Below are positions 41,808 to 51,042 of a stretch of 64,000 bases of DNA, one piece after another. Positions within the stretch are counted from its first letter, which is position 1, and every line of letters begins with the position of its first letter. Both the position numbers and the translations under genes were made by a program. This DNA is from Pseudomonas sp. PB101 (GTDB lineage: Bacteria; Pseudomonadota; Gammaproteobacteria; Pseudomonadales; Pseudomonadaceae). The stretch spans positions 112,193 through 176,192 of the forward strand of contig NZ_RWIR01000026.1 of assembly GCF_009764265.1 (NCBI RefSeq), written 5' to 3'. The notes beneath the pieces are model-generated. The model was not told where the DNA came from, made no database searches, and saw nothing but the letters and a program-made list of their open reading frames with translations.

Positions 41808-42538
41808 AACGCAAATGGATTTTCGTGACGGGTGGCTCTCGGGGTATTGGCGCGCAAATCGTACGCTCGGCCAGCCGTAGCTTCGATGTTGTGTTCACCT
41901 ATAAATCCAGCGTGGACGAGGCCCGGTTGCTGGCTGAGCAGTTGAATAGTGAGCCTGGCAGGCAGGTGGAAGCTGTTCACTGCGACGTGTCAGACGTCAG
42001 TCAGGTCAATGATATTGCACAGTCGCTCATCCATCGTTTTGGCCCACCTTATGCGGTCATCAACAATGCGGGTGTTGCCGAGGATCGGCTTTTTTCCAAT
42101 CTGGATGAACAGGTCCTTAACGCGATCTTCAGTCAAAATGTCTTTTCTGCATTTTCGGTTTCCCGGGCTTTTATTGGGGCGATGATGGGGGAATCAGATA
42201 CATGCATTATCAACATCAGTTCGGTTTCAGGGGTGAAGGGCAATATCGGCCAAACAGCGTATTCAGCCAGTAAGGCTGCGTTGATTGGAATGACCCGCTC
42301 GCTCGCGCTTGAAATGGCCCGATTTAACATGCGCGTCAACAGTATCGCGCCAGGCTATATCGAGACCGACATGACCAGGCACTTGAAAGACAATGGATCA
42401 GGGTTGAAAAAAAGCATTCCGCTGCGTCGTCTCGGAAGCACCGCCGAGGTGGCGTCACTGGTGGATTACCTGATGAGCGAGGGCGCGGCCTATATAACCG
42501 GTCAGACGCTCGTGATCGATGGCGGCCTGAGTTGCTGA
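41804..42538 (+). CDS. 3-oxoacyl-ACP reductase (FabG-like SDR)
   Basis: 244 residues, a classical short-chain dehydrogenase. NADPH-binding TGGSRGIG (residues 9-16), NNAG (87-90), and the catalytic Ser140, Tyr153 and Lys157 (SSVSG, YSASK) are all present, with PGYIETDM at about 182. It would reduce the beta-keto group formed by KS1/KS2. Together with KS1, KS2, ACP and the MaoC-like dehydratase it completes one cycle of elongation except for an enoyl reductase, which is not in the cluster, so an unsaturated product is possible. Confidence 0.92.
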   Translation: MKRKWIFVTGGSRGIGAQIVRSASRSFDVVFTYKSSVDEARLLAEQLNSEPGRQVEAVHCDVSDVSQVNDIAQSLIHRFGPPYAVINNAGVAEDRLFSNLDEQVLNAIFSQNVFSAFSVSRAFIGAMMGESDTCIINISSVSGVKGNIGQTAYSASKAALIGMTRSLALEMARFNMRVNSIAPGYIETDMTRHLKDNGSGLKKSIPLRRLGSTAEVASLVDYLMSEGAAYITGQTLVIDGGLSC

Positions 42539-42609
42539 ACATCGTTATTACCATCAGGCAATAACTGAGTCGCTCTCTAGCAGGTGACTCATTTCAAGGA
42601 GAACATTGC

Positions 42610-43524
42610 ATGTCCGGGATCAGCACTATCGTTAACTTTGGCTGCCTTTCCGATGAGCAAAGGTGGGATGCGCAGCGCTATGACTGGAACTGGCTGACGG
42701 AACTGGACGAGCATGATCGAGATATTGTGAACTTGCTCGACTGTTTGTCTGATGGCGAGTTTTCCGGCCAGGCATCAGCGGTGCAGTTTCATGATCTGCT
42801 GCTCACTGAAGTCCGTGAAGGTTACCCAAAAGACCTTGCCAATGACTGGGGGCAGATTCTTGCGTATGTCAACATCATTGCCTACGAGGAAATGCGTCAT
42901 GGCATCGCACTAGCGACGGCCTATCACTATGTTTCAACGGGTGAGTTAGGGTATGTGGACAAACTGTCAGTCCGCGAGTATTCAGAAAAATACATCTGGT
43001 GCTACGAAGATAGAAAGTACTGGGATCTTTACAGTTATACCTTCGCCCACTTGTTCGGTGAGGTGGTCAACACTGAGTTGTACCGGGATGTACGTAGTCA
43101 AGTGCACCACCCGGCTCTCCAGGCGCTAATCACCAATATTATGAAAGACGAGGCACGGCACACTCAGGCATGGGCAGCGGTGATCGAGGAAATGGTCAAG
43201 TCCGATCCCGCTCATCTCGAGCGTTCGCTAGCCGTGATTGATGTCGGTTTGACGTACCACAATGCAATGGTCCATGAAACCTACTTTGAAGGGCAAAACA
43301 AACTGATGCAGTTGTTCCTGCCCGCCAAGCGCGGAGAGGGCGCGGTCGATCGAATTGTGCGCAAGAAAACACAATTGATGGAGCAGATTTTCGGTGCCAA
43401 AAACCCTTATACCCAGGAACAGATGCGTGCCCAGCATGTTTCTTTCCTGGTTAAAGGATTGGGGCAGACCCGAGCGGTTCATTCGCCGGAAAGCGAAGAC
43501 GGGATTCTGTTTCTTCAGAACTGA
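42610..43524 (+). CDS. Diiron ferritin-like protein (acyl-ACP desaturase-like)
   Basis: 304 residues, mostly helical. The two diiron half-sites are visible: AYEEMRHG (Glu94, His97) and KDEARHTQAW (Glu181, His184), spaced as in the acyl-ACP desaturase/ferritin-like fold, which also uses Glu residues such as that in HLFGEVVNTELY. It could desaturate or oxygenate the chain on the cluster ACP, drawing electrons via the flavin reductase. It starts 72 bases after the ketoreductase, after CAAGGAGAAC. The precise reaction is unknown. Confidence 0.78.
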   Translation: MSGISTIVNFGCLSDEQRWDAQRYDWNWLTELDEHDRDIVNLLDCLSDGEFSGQASAVQFHDLLLTEVREGYPKDLANDWGQILAYVNIIAYEEMRHGIALATAYHYVSTGELGYVDKLSVREYSEKYIWCYEDRKYWDLYSYTFAHLFGEVVNTELYRDVRSQVHHPALQALITNIMKDEARHTQAWAAVIEEMVKSDPAHLERSLAVIDVGLTYHNAMVHETYFEGQNKLMQLFLPAKRGEGAVDRIVRKKTQLMEQIFGAKNPYTQEQMRAQHVSFLVKGLGQTRAVHSPESEDGILFLQN

Positions 43525-43587
43525 CAGTGTCGGGGGGCGCTCTACCGAGGGCGAGCGCCATTTCGCGATAGGCAGCCAGGACGCCGC

Positions 43588-44505
43588 ATGAAAATTAGAA
43601 GAATTCCATTTGATATCAAGCAAGCCATGAAGATCGGTGCGGATTTCGATTTTCGCTGGGCTTATGACGATCAGACTTCGCTAGTGGGACTGGGGTATTC
43701 CTTTTACCTGGAATACATTGAGTATTTTTGTAATTTCGTCAGCAAACATTCGCGGGGATTGATTGCCGATGAGGGGTTGCTGGACCTTGAGCATACGTTT
43801 CTGGTCCAGGAGATGCACCATGCCAAGGCACATAAACACCTGAATTCGTTTCTCTGTCCGGGCAATGTGTACAAAGATCAATTACACCCAAGGGTGTATC
43901 CCTATCTTCATGAGTTTCATGTGCAGAACTACGAGCCCATACTGCAAAGCGTTTCCAGGGGCGAGCGGGAAGGTATCAGGGACGCTCTACTAAAAATTGC
44001 CGTGTTTGAAAGCAAGAATTGTATTTCCAGTTTCATTTTTTTTGAGCAACTGTTCTCCGGAAAGAATTTTGCCCGGACTTGCAATATTTCAGCGAATTTG
44101 GGTGTGCTCTATTTGTTGGGCTATCACTTCACCGAAGAAATAGAGCATTGCGACGTCGCCGTTGATGTTTATCAACATATCTTTCAGGAGCCGGTCTGGA
44201 ATGCTCAGCGAGTCCAGTCTGAAGTCATGGACGCCAACCACTCTGAGCACGAAGCCCTCGCCGCAGCACAATACTGCGCAAAGCGTCTTGGCATAGACAC
44301 AGATGCCCGGCGTTTATCCAGCTCTCCGTTCATGTCATATACCAAGGCGCGGCAGATTGAACTTATTGGCGCTGATTTTGATTTGAATAGTCAGCAGATC
44401 CTTGATCAGCGCCATGATTATGTGCGGCAATGGGACGAAGTGTGGGAGCCCGCGCTGCGGGAACGACTGCTTGTAGAAATTGAAAACCGAACGTCCTGCG
44501 TTTGA
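43588..44505 (+). CDS. PF10118-like metal-dependent hydrolase / second diiron protein
   Basis: 305 residues, helical. FLVQEMHHAKAHKHLN (Glu75, His78, His82) and FTEEIEHCDVAVDVY form the two half-sites of the family I know as predicted metal-dependent hydrolase (PF10118), which has a ferritin-like diiron fold. The reaction of the family is not known to me. It follows the desaturase-like gene by 63 bases, so the pair may act in sequence. The C-terminal ~70 residues (after SSPFMSYTKARQ) look like a separate helical tail. Confidence 0.7.
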   Translation: MKIRRIPFDIKQAMKIGADFDFRWAYDDQTSLVGLGYSFYLEYIEYFCNFVSKHSRGLIADEGLLDLEHTFLVQEMHHAKAHKHLNSFLCPGNVYKDQLHPRVYPYLHEFHVQNYEPILQSVSRGEREGIRDALLKIAVFESKNCISSFIFFEQLFSGKNFARTCNISANLGVLYLLGYHFTEEIEHCDVAVDVYQHIFQEPVWNAQRVQSEVMDANHSEHEALAAAQYCAKRLGIDTDARRLSSSPFMSYTKARQIELIGADFDLNSQQILDQRHDYVRQWDEVWEPALRERLLVEIENRTSCV

Positions 44506-44578
44506 CCAGTGCAGCTGTGTTCTAAGTTTTGATTCAATACACCTGTTCAGTCGTAACCTGATGATCGCAGCCTGCTGT

Positions 44579-45298
44579 TTAAAACTCCAATACACCGGTT
44601 TGCAAGGCTTTGACAATCGCCATTCTCCTGGACCCGACATTGAATTTCGCCCTGACCTTTGAAAAATGATAATTGATGTTGGCTTCTGAACAACTGAGAA
44701 TACGGGCAATTTCCCAAGTGGTCTTGCCGAAAGCGCTCCATTTGAGTACTTCCAGCTCTCGATTTGTGAGGGCAACGGGCTCATCGGCCTCCTCTTTGCC
44801 GATCAACTTCAGGAGCGTATCGAGAGCGTAATCGCGAATAAGGGTCAGGCTGGGAAGCGTCCGCGCCAAATGGTATTTGAGTTGACGCTCCGGGACCGCT
44901 TCGAGTCGGGCGCTGAGCATTCCCACCTGGCCACCGGCGCCGTGCACTGGCAAGCTCACACCTTGCATAAGGCCGTGATTTTTTGCTTCCTCCCTGAAAT
45001 TCAGTTGTTGTACAGAGGTGTAAATATTGTCGAACCACACGATGGGCACCGTTGAGGTAAGACAGTGGGCAACGACGGGATCTATCCGGGCATAGTGTTC
45101 AGTGTCGTATTTCTTACGCCACGCAGCGGGATAGTCACTGAGAATAATGGCTTGATTATTATCGGTGCTGCTGTTCGGTTTGAAAGCAAACAACACACCA
45201 TCACAACCCAGTGCCGTAGTATTTGACTTGAGGGCTTCGAACCAATCGCTCTTGCGCGACAAATCCGACATGGTGAGAAGTTCATCCAGTGAAATCAT
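44579..45298 (-). CDS. LuxR-family quorum-sensing regulator
   Basis: 239 residues from the ATG at 45298; an in-frame extension upstream lacks conservation. Autoinducer-binding residues match TraR/LuxR: Trp60, Tyr64, Asp73, Pro74, Trp88 and Gly113. The C-terminal HTH is typical (LTNRELEVLKWSAFGKTTWEIA, NINYHFSKVRAKF). It should bind the acyl-homoserine lactone made by the LuxI at the other end of the cluster and act on the CT-N12-AG boxes at 36085, 36807 and 38630. It is convergent with the metal-protein gene, ending 74 bases after it. Confidence 0.95.
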   Translation of the reverse strand: MISLDELLTMSDLSRKSDWFEALKSNTTALGCDGVLFAFKPNSSTDNNQAIILSDYPAAWRKKYDTEHYARIDPVVAHCLTSTVPIVWFDNIYTSVQQLNFREEAKNHGLMQGVSLPVHGAGGQVGMLSARLEAVPERQLKYHLARTLPSLTLIRDYALDTLLKLIGKEEADEPVALTNRELEVLKWSAFGKTTWEIARILSCSEANINYHFSKVRAKFNVGSRRMAIVKALQTGVLEF

Positions 45299-45939
45299 AA
45301 TCCATTCCTTTGCTGATTTAGTCCGTCTGAACAACAGTTTCGGTGTTCGGAATCCTGGTGGTCGGGATCCGCTCGCGAGCTGTTTAATGTTCAATGACGT
45401 GAATCTGGCAATGTCGTCGCCAGCGGGTTTCCTTTCCTCGAATAGTCACCAGGGTGGTCGTTGCGCGTTGATCCCGAGATCAGCGGACGCCGCGATGCGC
45501 CGGGATTCTACAGTGTGGAGCGGACTCGATGCGCCAGCAAATGAAAATTATTTTATTGGGTCTGGCATCCTGATTTGAAAGCTGCTCTCTGATGTCGGTA
45601 GTGCTGGTAAGTTGAGACGATAGTTCCAATTTTTCGGGGCGGTTATATAAACGCTTAGTGTCACTGCTGCAAGAATTTTCTGTGGGCGTATGTGTGTAGG
45701 GGCTGTTGATATTTATAACTGGCATTTTGAATTGGCAGGGTGATTGTTAACATTCTCGATTGTGGCGGGTGGTTTGATGAAGTTCACGATTCTGGGGAGT
45801 TGCTGTCCTTCACGGACAGTGCCCTGTTGGTCGCAACCCGACGTTGGCCGACAGTCTCCAACGGTTGTGCCAAACTAGTAGGTTGTTGAAACGCCGCGCA
45901 TGTCAATGCCGGCCAGGCAAACCCCAGGAAGCCCATGCC
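45299..45939. other. Intergenic stretch between luxR and the ion channel
   Basis: 641 bases with no convincing gene. The left part holds the luxR promoter and leader; I find no lux-box palindrome of the GACTA-type here. The middle is AT-rich and marks the right edge of the lower-GC island. A short hairpin CGTTGG / CCAACG lies at 45842-45863. Confidence 0.6.
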
Positions 45940-46281
45940 ATGAACCCCGCCCGTGCATCAAACGTCCGCCACGAGTTCTACAAAGCCGTCTGGTTCTACT
46001 TCAAAGTGGTCTGGCCGATCTTCTCGATCCTGCTGTTAGTGATGGTCGCGTTCGGCCTCATCATCGCCCAACTGGAAGGATGGAGCCCCGATGACGGTGT
46101 CTACTTCGCCTTCGTAACAGGCCTGACCATTGGCTACGGAGAACTGGTGCCCAAACTCGGCGTCTCGCGAGTGCTGGCGGTCCTGCTGGGCTTCAACGGC
46201 GTACTGATGACGGCGACATTCGCGGCGATCAGCGTGCGGGCGATTGAAGTGACCGTGACGGCGTCGCGCAAGGGTGTGTAG
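45940..46281 (+). CDS. Two-TM potassium channel-like protein
   Basis: 113 residues from the ATG at 45940; the longer frame upstream is not conserved. It has two membrane segments (~20-42 and ~80-103) around a pore loop with the K+ selectivity filter TIGYGE. This is the Ion_trans_2 fold without a regulatory C-terminal domain, so four subunits should form a simple K+-type channel. It is a single gene, followed directly by a REP doublet and the convergent formate dehydrogenase operon. Confidence 0.85.
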   Translation: MNPARASNVRHEFYKAVWFYFKVVWPIFSILLLVMVAFGLIIAQLEGWSPDDGVYFAFVTGLTIGYGELVPKLGVSRVLAVLLGFNGVLMTATFAAISVRAIEVTVTASRKGV

Positions 46282-46377
46282 GCGCGAGCTTGCTCGCGAT
46301 GGTTTCAAGGACGCCGCGTTTATCCAGGATTTGCGCGTTATCGTTGACGACCATCGCGAGCAAGCTCGCTCCTACAG
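46276..46377. repeat. REP doublet between convergent genes
   Basis: GTGTAGGCGCGAGCTTGCTC and inverted GAGCAAGCTCGCTCCTACAG enclose GGACGCCGCGTTTATCC and CGTTATCGTTGACGACC. It is the third member of the family also seen at 2934-3035 and 27698-27798. It overlaps the stop of the channel gene. Confidence 0.8.
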
Positions 46378-46394
46378 GTTTTTCAGCCAGCAGG

Positions 46395-46616
46395 CTAAGC
46401 CTCCCAGCCCGCCCCAATCACCGCCGCCTGCACCAGCGGGTGCAAGTCCGCCCCTTTATGCTCCATCTGCCAAGCCAACAACTCCTTGCGCATGCTCGGC
46501 GCCCAGAACATCTGCAGGTGATTGCGCACGCCCAGCACCGCCTGCTCCTGGTCCGGTTGCGTGGCAAAGTACTGGCCGATCTGGTTGGCCATCTTGACCA
46601 GATTGTCCGTACTCAT
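46395..46616 (-). CDS. fdsD: Formate dehydrogenase delta subunit
   Basis: 73 residues, matching the small FdsD family (NLVKMANQIGQYFATQP, HLQMFWAPSMRKELLAW). It is the last gene of fdsGBAD and overlaps fdsA by four bases. FdsD is a small subunit or assembly factor of the NAD-dependent molybdenum formate dehydrogenase; the family has no cofactor motif. The sulfur-transfer protein FdhD needed for maturation is not encoded in this window. Confidence 0.92.
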   Translation of the reverse strand: MSTDNLVKMANQIGQYFATQPDQEQAVLGVRNHLQMFWAPSMRKELLAWQMEHKGADLHPLVQAAVIGAGWEA

Positions 46617-49489
46617 CGGCGTACCTCCGCTTTGGCGCCACGGCCCCGGTCCTTGAGCAGACGATGCTGTTCATCGCTGAACTCCTGGAAGCGCTTCTGC
46701 CACTCCGAAGGGTGATAAACGCGGCTGACCTCCACGGCCGTGACCTTGTACTCCGGACAGTTCGTAGCCCAGTCCGAGTTGTCGGTGGTGATCACGTTGG
46801 CGCCCGATTCCGGGAAGTGGAACGTGGTGTACACCACGCCCGGCGCGACCCGTTCGGTGATCCGCGCCCGCAGCACGGTCTGCCCGGCACGGCTGCCGAT
46901 GCCGACCCAGTCATCTTCGTTGATGCCACGGCTCTCGGCGTCGGTCGGGTGGATTTCCAGGCGGTCTTCGTCGTGCCAGGCGACGTTGTCGGTACGCCGT
47001 GTCTGGGCGCCGACGTTGTACTGGCTGAGGATGCGCCCGGTGGTCAGCAGCAGCGGATAGCGAGCGTTGACCTTTTCCTCGGTGGGCACATACCCGGTCA
47101 GCATGAACCGCCCCTTGCCGCGCACGAACTCCTCGATGTGCATGGTCGGCGTGCCGTCCGGTGCCGCCGCGTTGCACGGCCATTGCAGGCTGCCATGGCG
47201 GTCCAGTTCGGCGTAGCTGACGTTGGTGAAAGTCGGCGTCAGGCTGGCGATTTCATCCATGATTTCTGACGGGTGCTTGTAGCTCATCGGGTAGCCCAAG
47301 GCATTGGCCAGCGCCACGGTGCCTTCCCAGTCGGCCTTGCCACCTAGTGGGTCCATGACCTTGCGTACCCGGGAGATGCGTCGCTCCGCGTTGGTGAAGG
47401 TGCCGTCCTTTTCCAGGAACGAACTGCCCGGCAAAAACACGTGGGCGAACTTGGCGGTTTCGTTGAGGAAAATGTCCTGCACCACCACGCATTCCATGGC
47501 CGACAGAGCCGCGGTGACGTGCTGGGTATTCGGGTCGCTCTGGGCGATGTCTTCACCCTGGCAATACAGACCCTTGAAACTACCGGCCAGGGCCGACTCG
47601 AACATGTTGGGGATGCGCAATCCCGGATCGGGTTGCAGAGTGACGTTCCACGCCTGCTCGAACTGCGCTCGTACCACATCGTTGGAGACGTGCCGGTAGC
47701 CGGGCAACTCGTGGGGGAAAGAGCCCATGTCACAGGAGCCCTGCACGTTGTTCTGCCCCCGCAACGGGTTCACGCCCACGCCTTCGCGGCCGATGTTGCC
47801 GGTGGCCATGGCCAGGTTGGCGATGCCCATCACCGAGGTGCTGCCTTGGCTGTGTTCGGTGACGCCGAGGCCGTAGTAGATCGCCGCGTTGCCGCCGGTT
47901 GCATACAAGCGTGCAGCGGCACGGATGTCGGCAGCGGGTACACCGCAGATTGGGCCGAGGGCTTCCGGCGAATTTTCCGCACGGCTGACGAACTCGCTCC
48001 AGTGGGCGAAATCGCCAGGCTCACAGCGGGCGTCGATAAAGTCCTGGTTGAGCAGTCCTTCGGTCACGATCACATGGGCCAGCGCGTTGAGCATGGCGAC
48101 GTTGGTACCGGGGCGCAGGGCCAGGTGATACTCGGCGCGGGCATGCACCGTGTCCACCAGATCGATGCGACGCGGATCGATAACAATCAGCCGCGCGCCT
48201 TCACGCAAGCGGCGCTTGAGCTGGGAGGCGAACACCGGGTGAGCGTCGCTGGGGTTGGCGCCCATCACCAGGATCACGTCGGCCTGCATCACCGAGTCGA
48301 AACTCTGGGTGCCGGCAGATTCACCCAACGTCTGCTTCAAGCCATAACCGGTCGGCGAGTGGCAGACCCGCGCACAGGTGTCGACGTTGTTGTTGCCGAA
48401 GGCGGCGCGCACCAGTTTCTGCACCAGGTAGGTTTCTTCGTTGGTGCAGCGACTGGAAGTAATGCCACCAATGGAATCGCGGCCATATTTTTGCTGCAGC
48501 CGGCGGAACTCGCTGGCGGCGTAAGTCACCGCTTCATCCCAGCTGACTTCCTGCCAAGGGTCGCTGATGTGTTTGCGGATCATCGGTTTGGTGATGCGAT
48601 CCGGGTGGGTCGCATAGCCCCAGGCAAAGCGCCCTTTGACGCAAGAGTGGCCGTGGTTGGCCTGGCCGTTCTTGTCCGGAACCATGCGTACCAACTGGTC
48701 GCCTTTCATCTCGGCGCGGAACGAGCAACCCACCCCGCAATAGGCGCAGGTGGTGATCACGCTGCGTTCGGGCTGGCCCAGTTCGACCACGCTTTTTTCC
48801 ATCAGCGTCGCGGTGGGGCAGGCCTGCACACAGGCGCCGCAGGACACGCATTCCGAGTCTAGGAAGTTATCCCCACCAGCGGCCGAGACCCGGGATTCAA
48901 AACCGCGCCCGGTAATCGTCAGGGCGAAAGTGCCTTGGGTTTCTTCGCAGGCACGCACGCAGCGGTTGCAGACGATGCACTTGCTCGGGTCGTAATCGAA
49001 ATACGGGTTGGAGGTGTCTTTCACGTCCTCCAGATGGTTCTCGCCCTCATAGCCATAACGCACTTCCCGCAGGCCGACCTGACCGGCCACGGTTTGCAGT
49101 TCGCAGTTGCCATTGGCCGAGCAGGTCAGGCAGTCCAGCGGGTGATCGGAAATGTACAACTCCATGACGTTGCGCCGCAGGGTCGCGAGCTTGGGCGTCT
49201 GGGTGTGCACGCTCATGCCTTCGCTGACCGGCGTGGTGCAGGACGCCGGATAACCGCGCATGCCGTCGATCTCCACCAGGCACATGCGGCAGGAGCCGAA
49301 GGCTTCCAGGCTGTCGGTGGCACAGAGTTTCGGAATGGTGGTGCCGAGCAACGCGGCGGCGCGCATCACCGAAGTGCCTTCGGGCACGCTGATGCTGCGG
49401 CCGTCGATGTTCAGGGTGACTTGCACCTGGCTGTCGCGGGCCGGCGTGCCGAGGTCGATATCGGTTTTCGGGTCGAAGAGAGTGATCAT
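46613..49489 (-). CDS. fdsA: NAD-dependent formate dehydrogenase, alpha (molybdenum) subunit
   Basis: 958 residues. An N-terminal 2Fe-2S ferredoxin domain (KLCATDSLEAFGSCRMCLVE), a histidine-ligated cluster (SDHPLDCLTCSANGNCELQ), two 4Fe-4S sites (CIVCNRCVRACEE and CVSCGACVQACP), then the bis-MGD formate dehydrogenase fold with CAYCGVGCSF. The metal ligand is a cysteine in CARVCHSPTG, where E. coli FdhF has selenocysteine. It oxidises formate to CO2 and passes electrons through the clusters to FdsB/NAD. It overlaps fdsB and fdsD by four bases each. Confidence 0.96.
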   Translation of the reverse strand: MITLFDPKTDIDLGTPARDSQVQVTLNIDGRSISVPEGTSVMRAAALLGTTIPKLCATDSLEAFGSCRMCLVEIDGMRGYPASCTTPVSEGMSVHTQTPKLATLRRNVMELYISDHPLDCLTCSANGNCELQTVAGQVGLREVRYGYEGENHLEDVKDTSNPYFDYDPSKCIVCNRCVRACEETQGTFALTITGRGFESRVSAAGGDNFLDSECVSCGACVQACPTATLMEKSVVELGQPERSVITTCAYCGVGCSFRAEMKGDQLVRMVPDKNGQANHGHSCVKGRFAWGYATHPDRITKPMIRKHISDPWQEVSWDEAVTYAASEFRRLQQKYGRDSIGGITSSRCTNEETYLVQKLVRAAFGNNNVDTCARVCHSPTGYGLKQTLGESAGTQSFDSVMQADVILVMGANPSDAHPVFASQLKRRLREGARLIVIDPRRIDLVDTVHARAEYHLALRPGTNVAMLNALAHVIVTEGLLNQDFIDARCEPGDFAHWSEFVSRAENSPEALGPICGVPAADIRAAARLYATGGNAAIYYGLGVTEHSQGSTSVMGIANLAMATGNIGREGVGVNPLRGQNNVQGSCDMGSFPHELPGYRHVSNDVVRAQFEQAWNVTLQPDPGLRIPNMFESALAGSFKGLYCQGEDIAQSDPNTQHVTAALSAMECVVVQDIFLNETAKFAHVFLPGSSFLEKDGTFTNAERRISRVRKVMDPLGGKADWEGTVALANALGYPMSYKHPSEIMDEIASLTPTFTNVSYAELDRHGSLQWPCNAAAPDGTPTMHIEEFVRGKGRFMLTGYVPTEEKVNARYPLLLTTGRILSQYNVGAQTRRTDNVAWHDEDRLEIHPTDAESRGINEDDWVGIGSRAGQTVLRARITERVAPGVVYTTFHFPESGANVITTDNSDWATNCPEYKVTAVEVSRVYHPSEWQKRFQEFSDEQHRLLKDRGRGAKAEVRR

Positions 49490-51042
49490 TGTTCGGCCTC
49501 CGAGGCTTGCAGACCGAAGTCAGCGGGGAAGTGCTTGAGGGCGCTGGCCACGGGATAAGACGTCATGCCGCCCAACGCGCACAGCGAACCGTATTGCAGG
49601 GTGTCGCACAGGTCCTTGAGGATGATCACCTGCGCATCGCGGCTGTTCTGGTCAGGCGCGGCCAGCAAGCGGTCGATCACTTCGACGCCACGGGTCGAGC
49701 CGATGCGGCACGGCGTGCATTTGCCACAGGATTCCTCGGCGCAGAACTGCATGGCGAAGCGTGCCATGTGGGCCATGTCGAGGGTGTCGTCAGCCACCAC
49801 CACACCACCGTGACCGAGCATCGCGCCGATGGCCATAAAGGCTTCGTAATCCAGCGGCGTGTCGAATTGCGAAGGCGGAACCCAGGCGCCGAGCGGGCCG
49901 CCCACCTGAGCAGCCTTCAGCGGCCGGCCACTGGCGGTCCCGCCGCCGTAGTCTTCCACCAGCTCCCGCAAGGTCAGGCCAAAGGCCCGTTCCACCAGAC
50001 CGCCGCGGCGAACATTGCCCGCCAACTGGAAGGGCATGGTGCCCAAGGAACGGCCCATGCCGTAATCGCGATAGAACTGCTCACCCTTGGCCAGAATCAG
50101 CGGCACCGAGGCCAGGGTCAGAACGTTGTGGACCAGCGTCGGCAGGCCGAACAAACCCTGCAACGCCGGAATCGGCGGCTTGGCGCGAACGATCCCGCGC
50201 TTGCCTTCGAGGGAGTCCAGCAGCGCGGTTTCTTCACCGCAGATGTAGGCGCCGGCACCGACGCGCACTTCCATATCGAAAGCCAAGCCGCTGCCGCCGA
50301 CATTGGCGCCGAGGTAGCCGGCAGTTCGGGCGATGTTCAGCGCTGCGCGTAATGTCGCCACGGCATCCGGATATTCCGAGCGCACATAGATGTAGCCGAA
50401 GGTGGCGCCGACGGTAATGCCGGCAATCGCCATGCCTTCGATCAGCAGGAAAGGGTCGCCTTCCATCAACATGCGGTCGGCAAAGGTGCCGGAGTCGCCT
50501 TCGTCGGCGTTGCATACGATGTATTTCTGCGCCGCCTCGGTAGCGCGCACCGTGCGCCATTTGATCCCGGCGGGGAAGGCCGCGCCACCACGGCCGCGCA
50601 GGCCCGAATCGAATACCTCAGTCGCAGTCTGTTCGCCACCTAGGGCAATGGCTCTTTTCAAACCCTCGAAACCGCCATGATCCAGATAATCGTCGATGTA
50701 CAGCGGCCGGGTGATGCCGGCGCGGGCAAACAGCAGGCGTTGTTGCGTCTTCAGATAGGGCAACTCTTCCACCAGGCCCAGCGCCAACGGATGGGCAGAC
50801 GGATCGCCTTTCAAGGCTTCGAGCACTGACGGTACATCGTCAGCAGTCAGTGGGCCGAAGCCGAAACGGCCTTGCGGCGTGTCCACTTCCAGCAATGGTT
50901 CCAGCCAATACAGGCCGCGCGAACTGGTGCGTTGCAACTCAGACATAACGCGGCCCCGGCCATGGATGATAAGGGCTGCCGCAATCTCTTCGGCGCCTAC
51001 GGCTCGGGCCAGCGAATCACGGGGCAGATAGAAAGCCGGCAT
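49486..51042 (-). CDS. fdsB: Formate dehydrogenase beta subunit (NADH/FMN-binding, NuoF-like)
   Basis: 518 residues from the ATG at 51042; a longer in-frame extension to 51156 is only a shadow of fdsG. FMN/NADH site GLRGRGGAAFPAGIKW and the second motif GAGAYICGEETALLDSLEGKRG, then the C-terminal SLBB-like region, and 4Fe-4S ligands in SCGKCTPCRIG are all present. The protein has an N-terminal NuoE-like extension. It takes the electrons from FdsA and reduces NAD. The ATG overlaps the fdsG stop by one base. Confidence 0.94.
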   Translation of the reverse strand: MPAFYLPRDSLARAVGAEEIAAALIIHGRGRVMSELQRTSSRGLYWLEPLLEVDTPQGRFGFGPLTADDVPSVLEALKGDPSAHPLALGLVEELPYLKTQQRLLFARAGITRPLYIDDYLDHGGFEGLKRAIALGGEQTATEVFDSGLRGRGGAAFPAGIKWRTVRATEAAQKYIVCNADEGDSGTFADRMLMEGDPFLLIEGMAIAGITVGATFGYIYVRSEYPDAVATLRAALNIARTAGYLGANVGGSGLAFDMEVRVGAGAYICGEETALLDSLEGKRGIVRAKPPIPALQGLFGLPTLVHNVLTLASVPLILAKGEQFYRDYGMGRSLGTMPFQLAGNVRRGGLVERAFGLTLRELVEDYGGGTASGRPLKAAQVGGPLGAWVPPSQFDTPLDYEAFMAIGAMLGHGGVVVADDTLDMAHMARFAMQFCAEESCGKCTPCRIGSTRGVEVIDRLLAAPDQNSRDAQVIILKDLCDTLQYGSLCALGGMTSYPVASALKHFPADFGLQASEAEQ

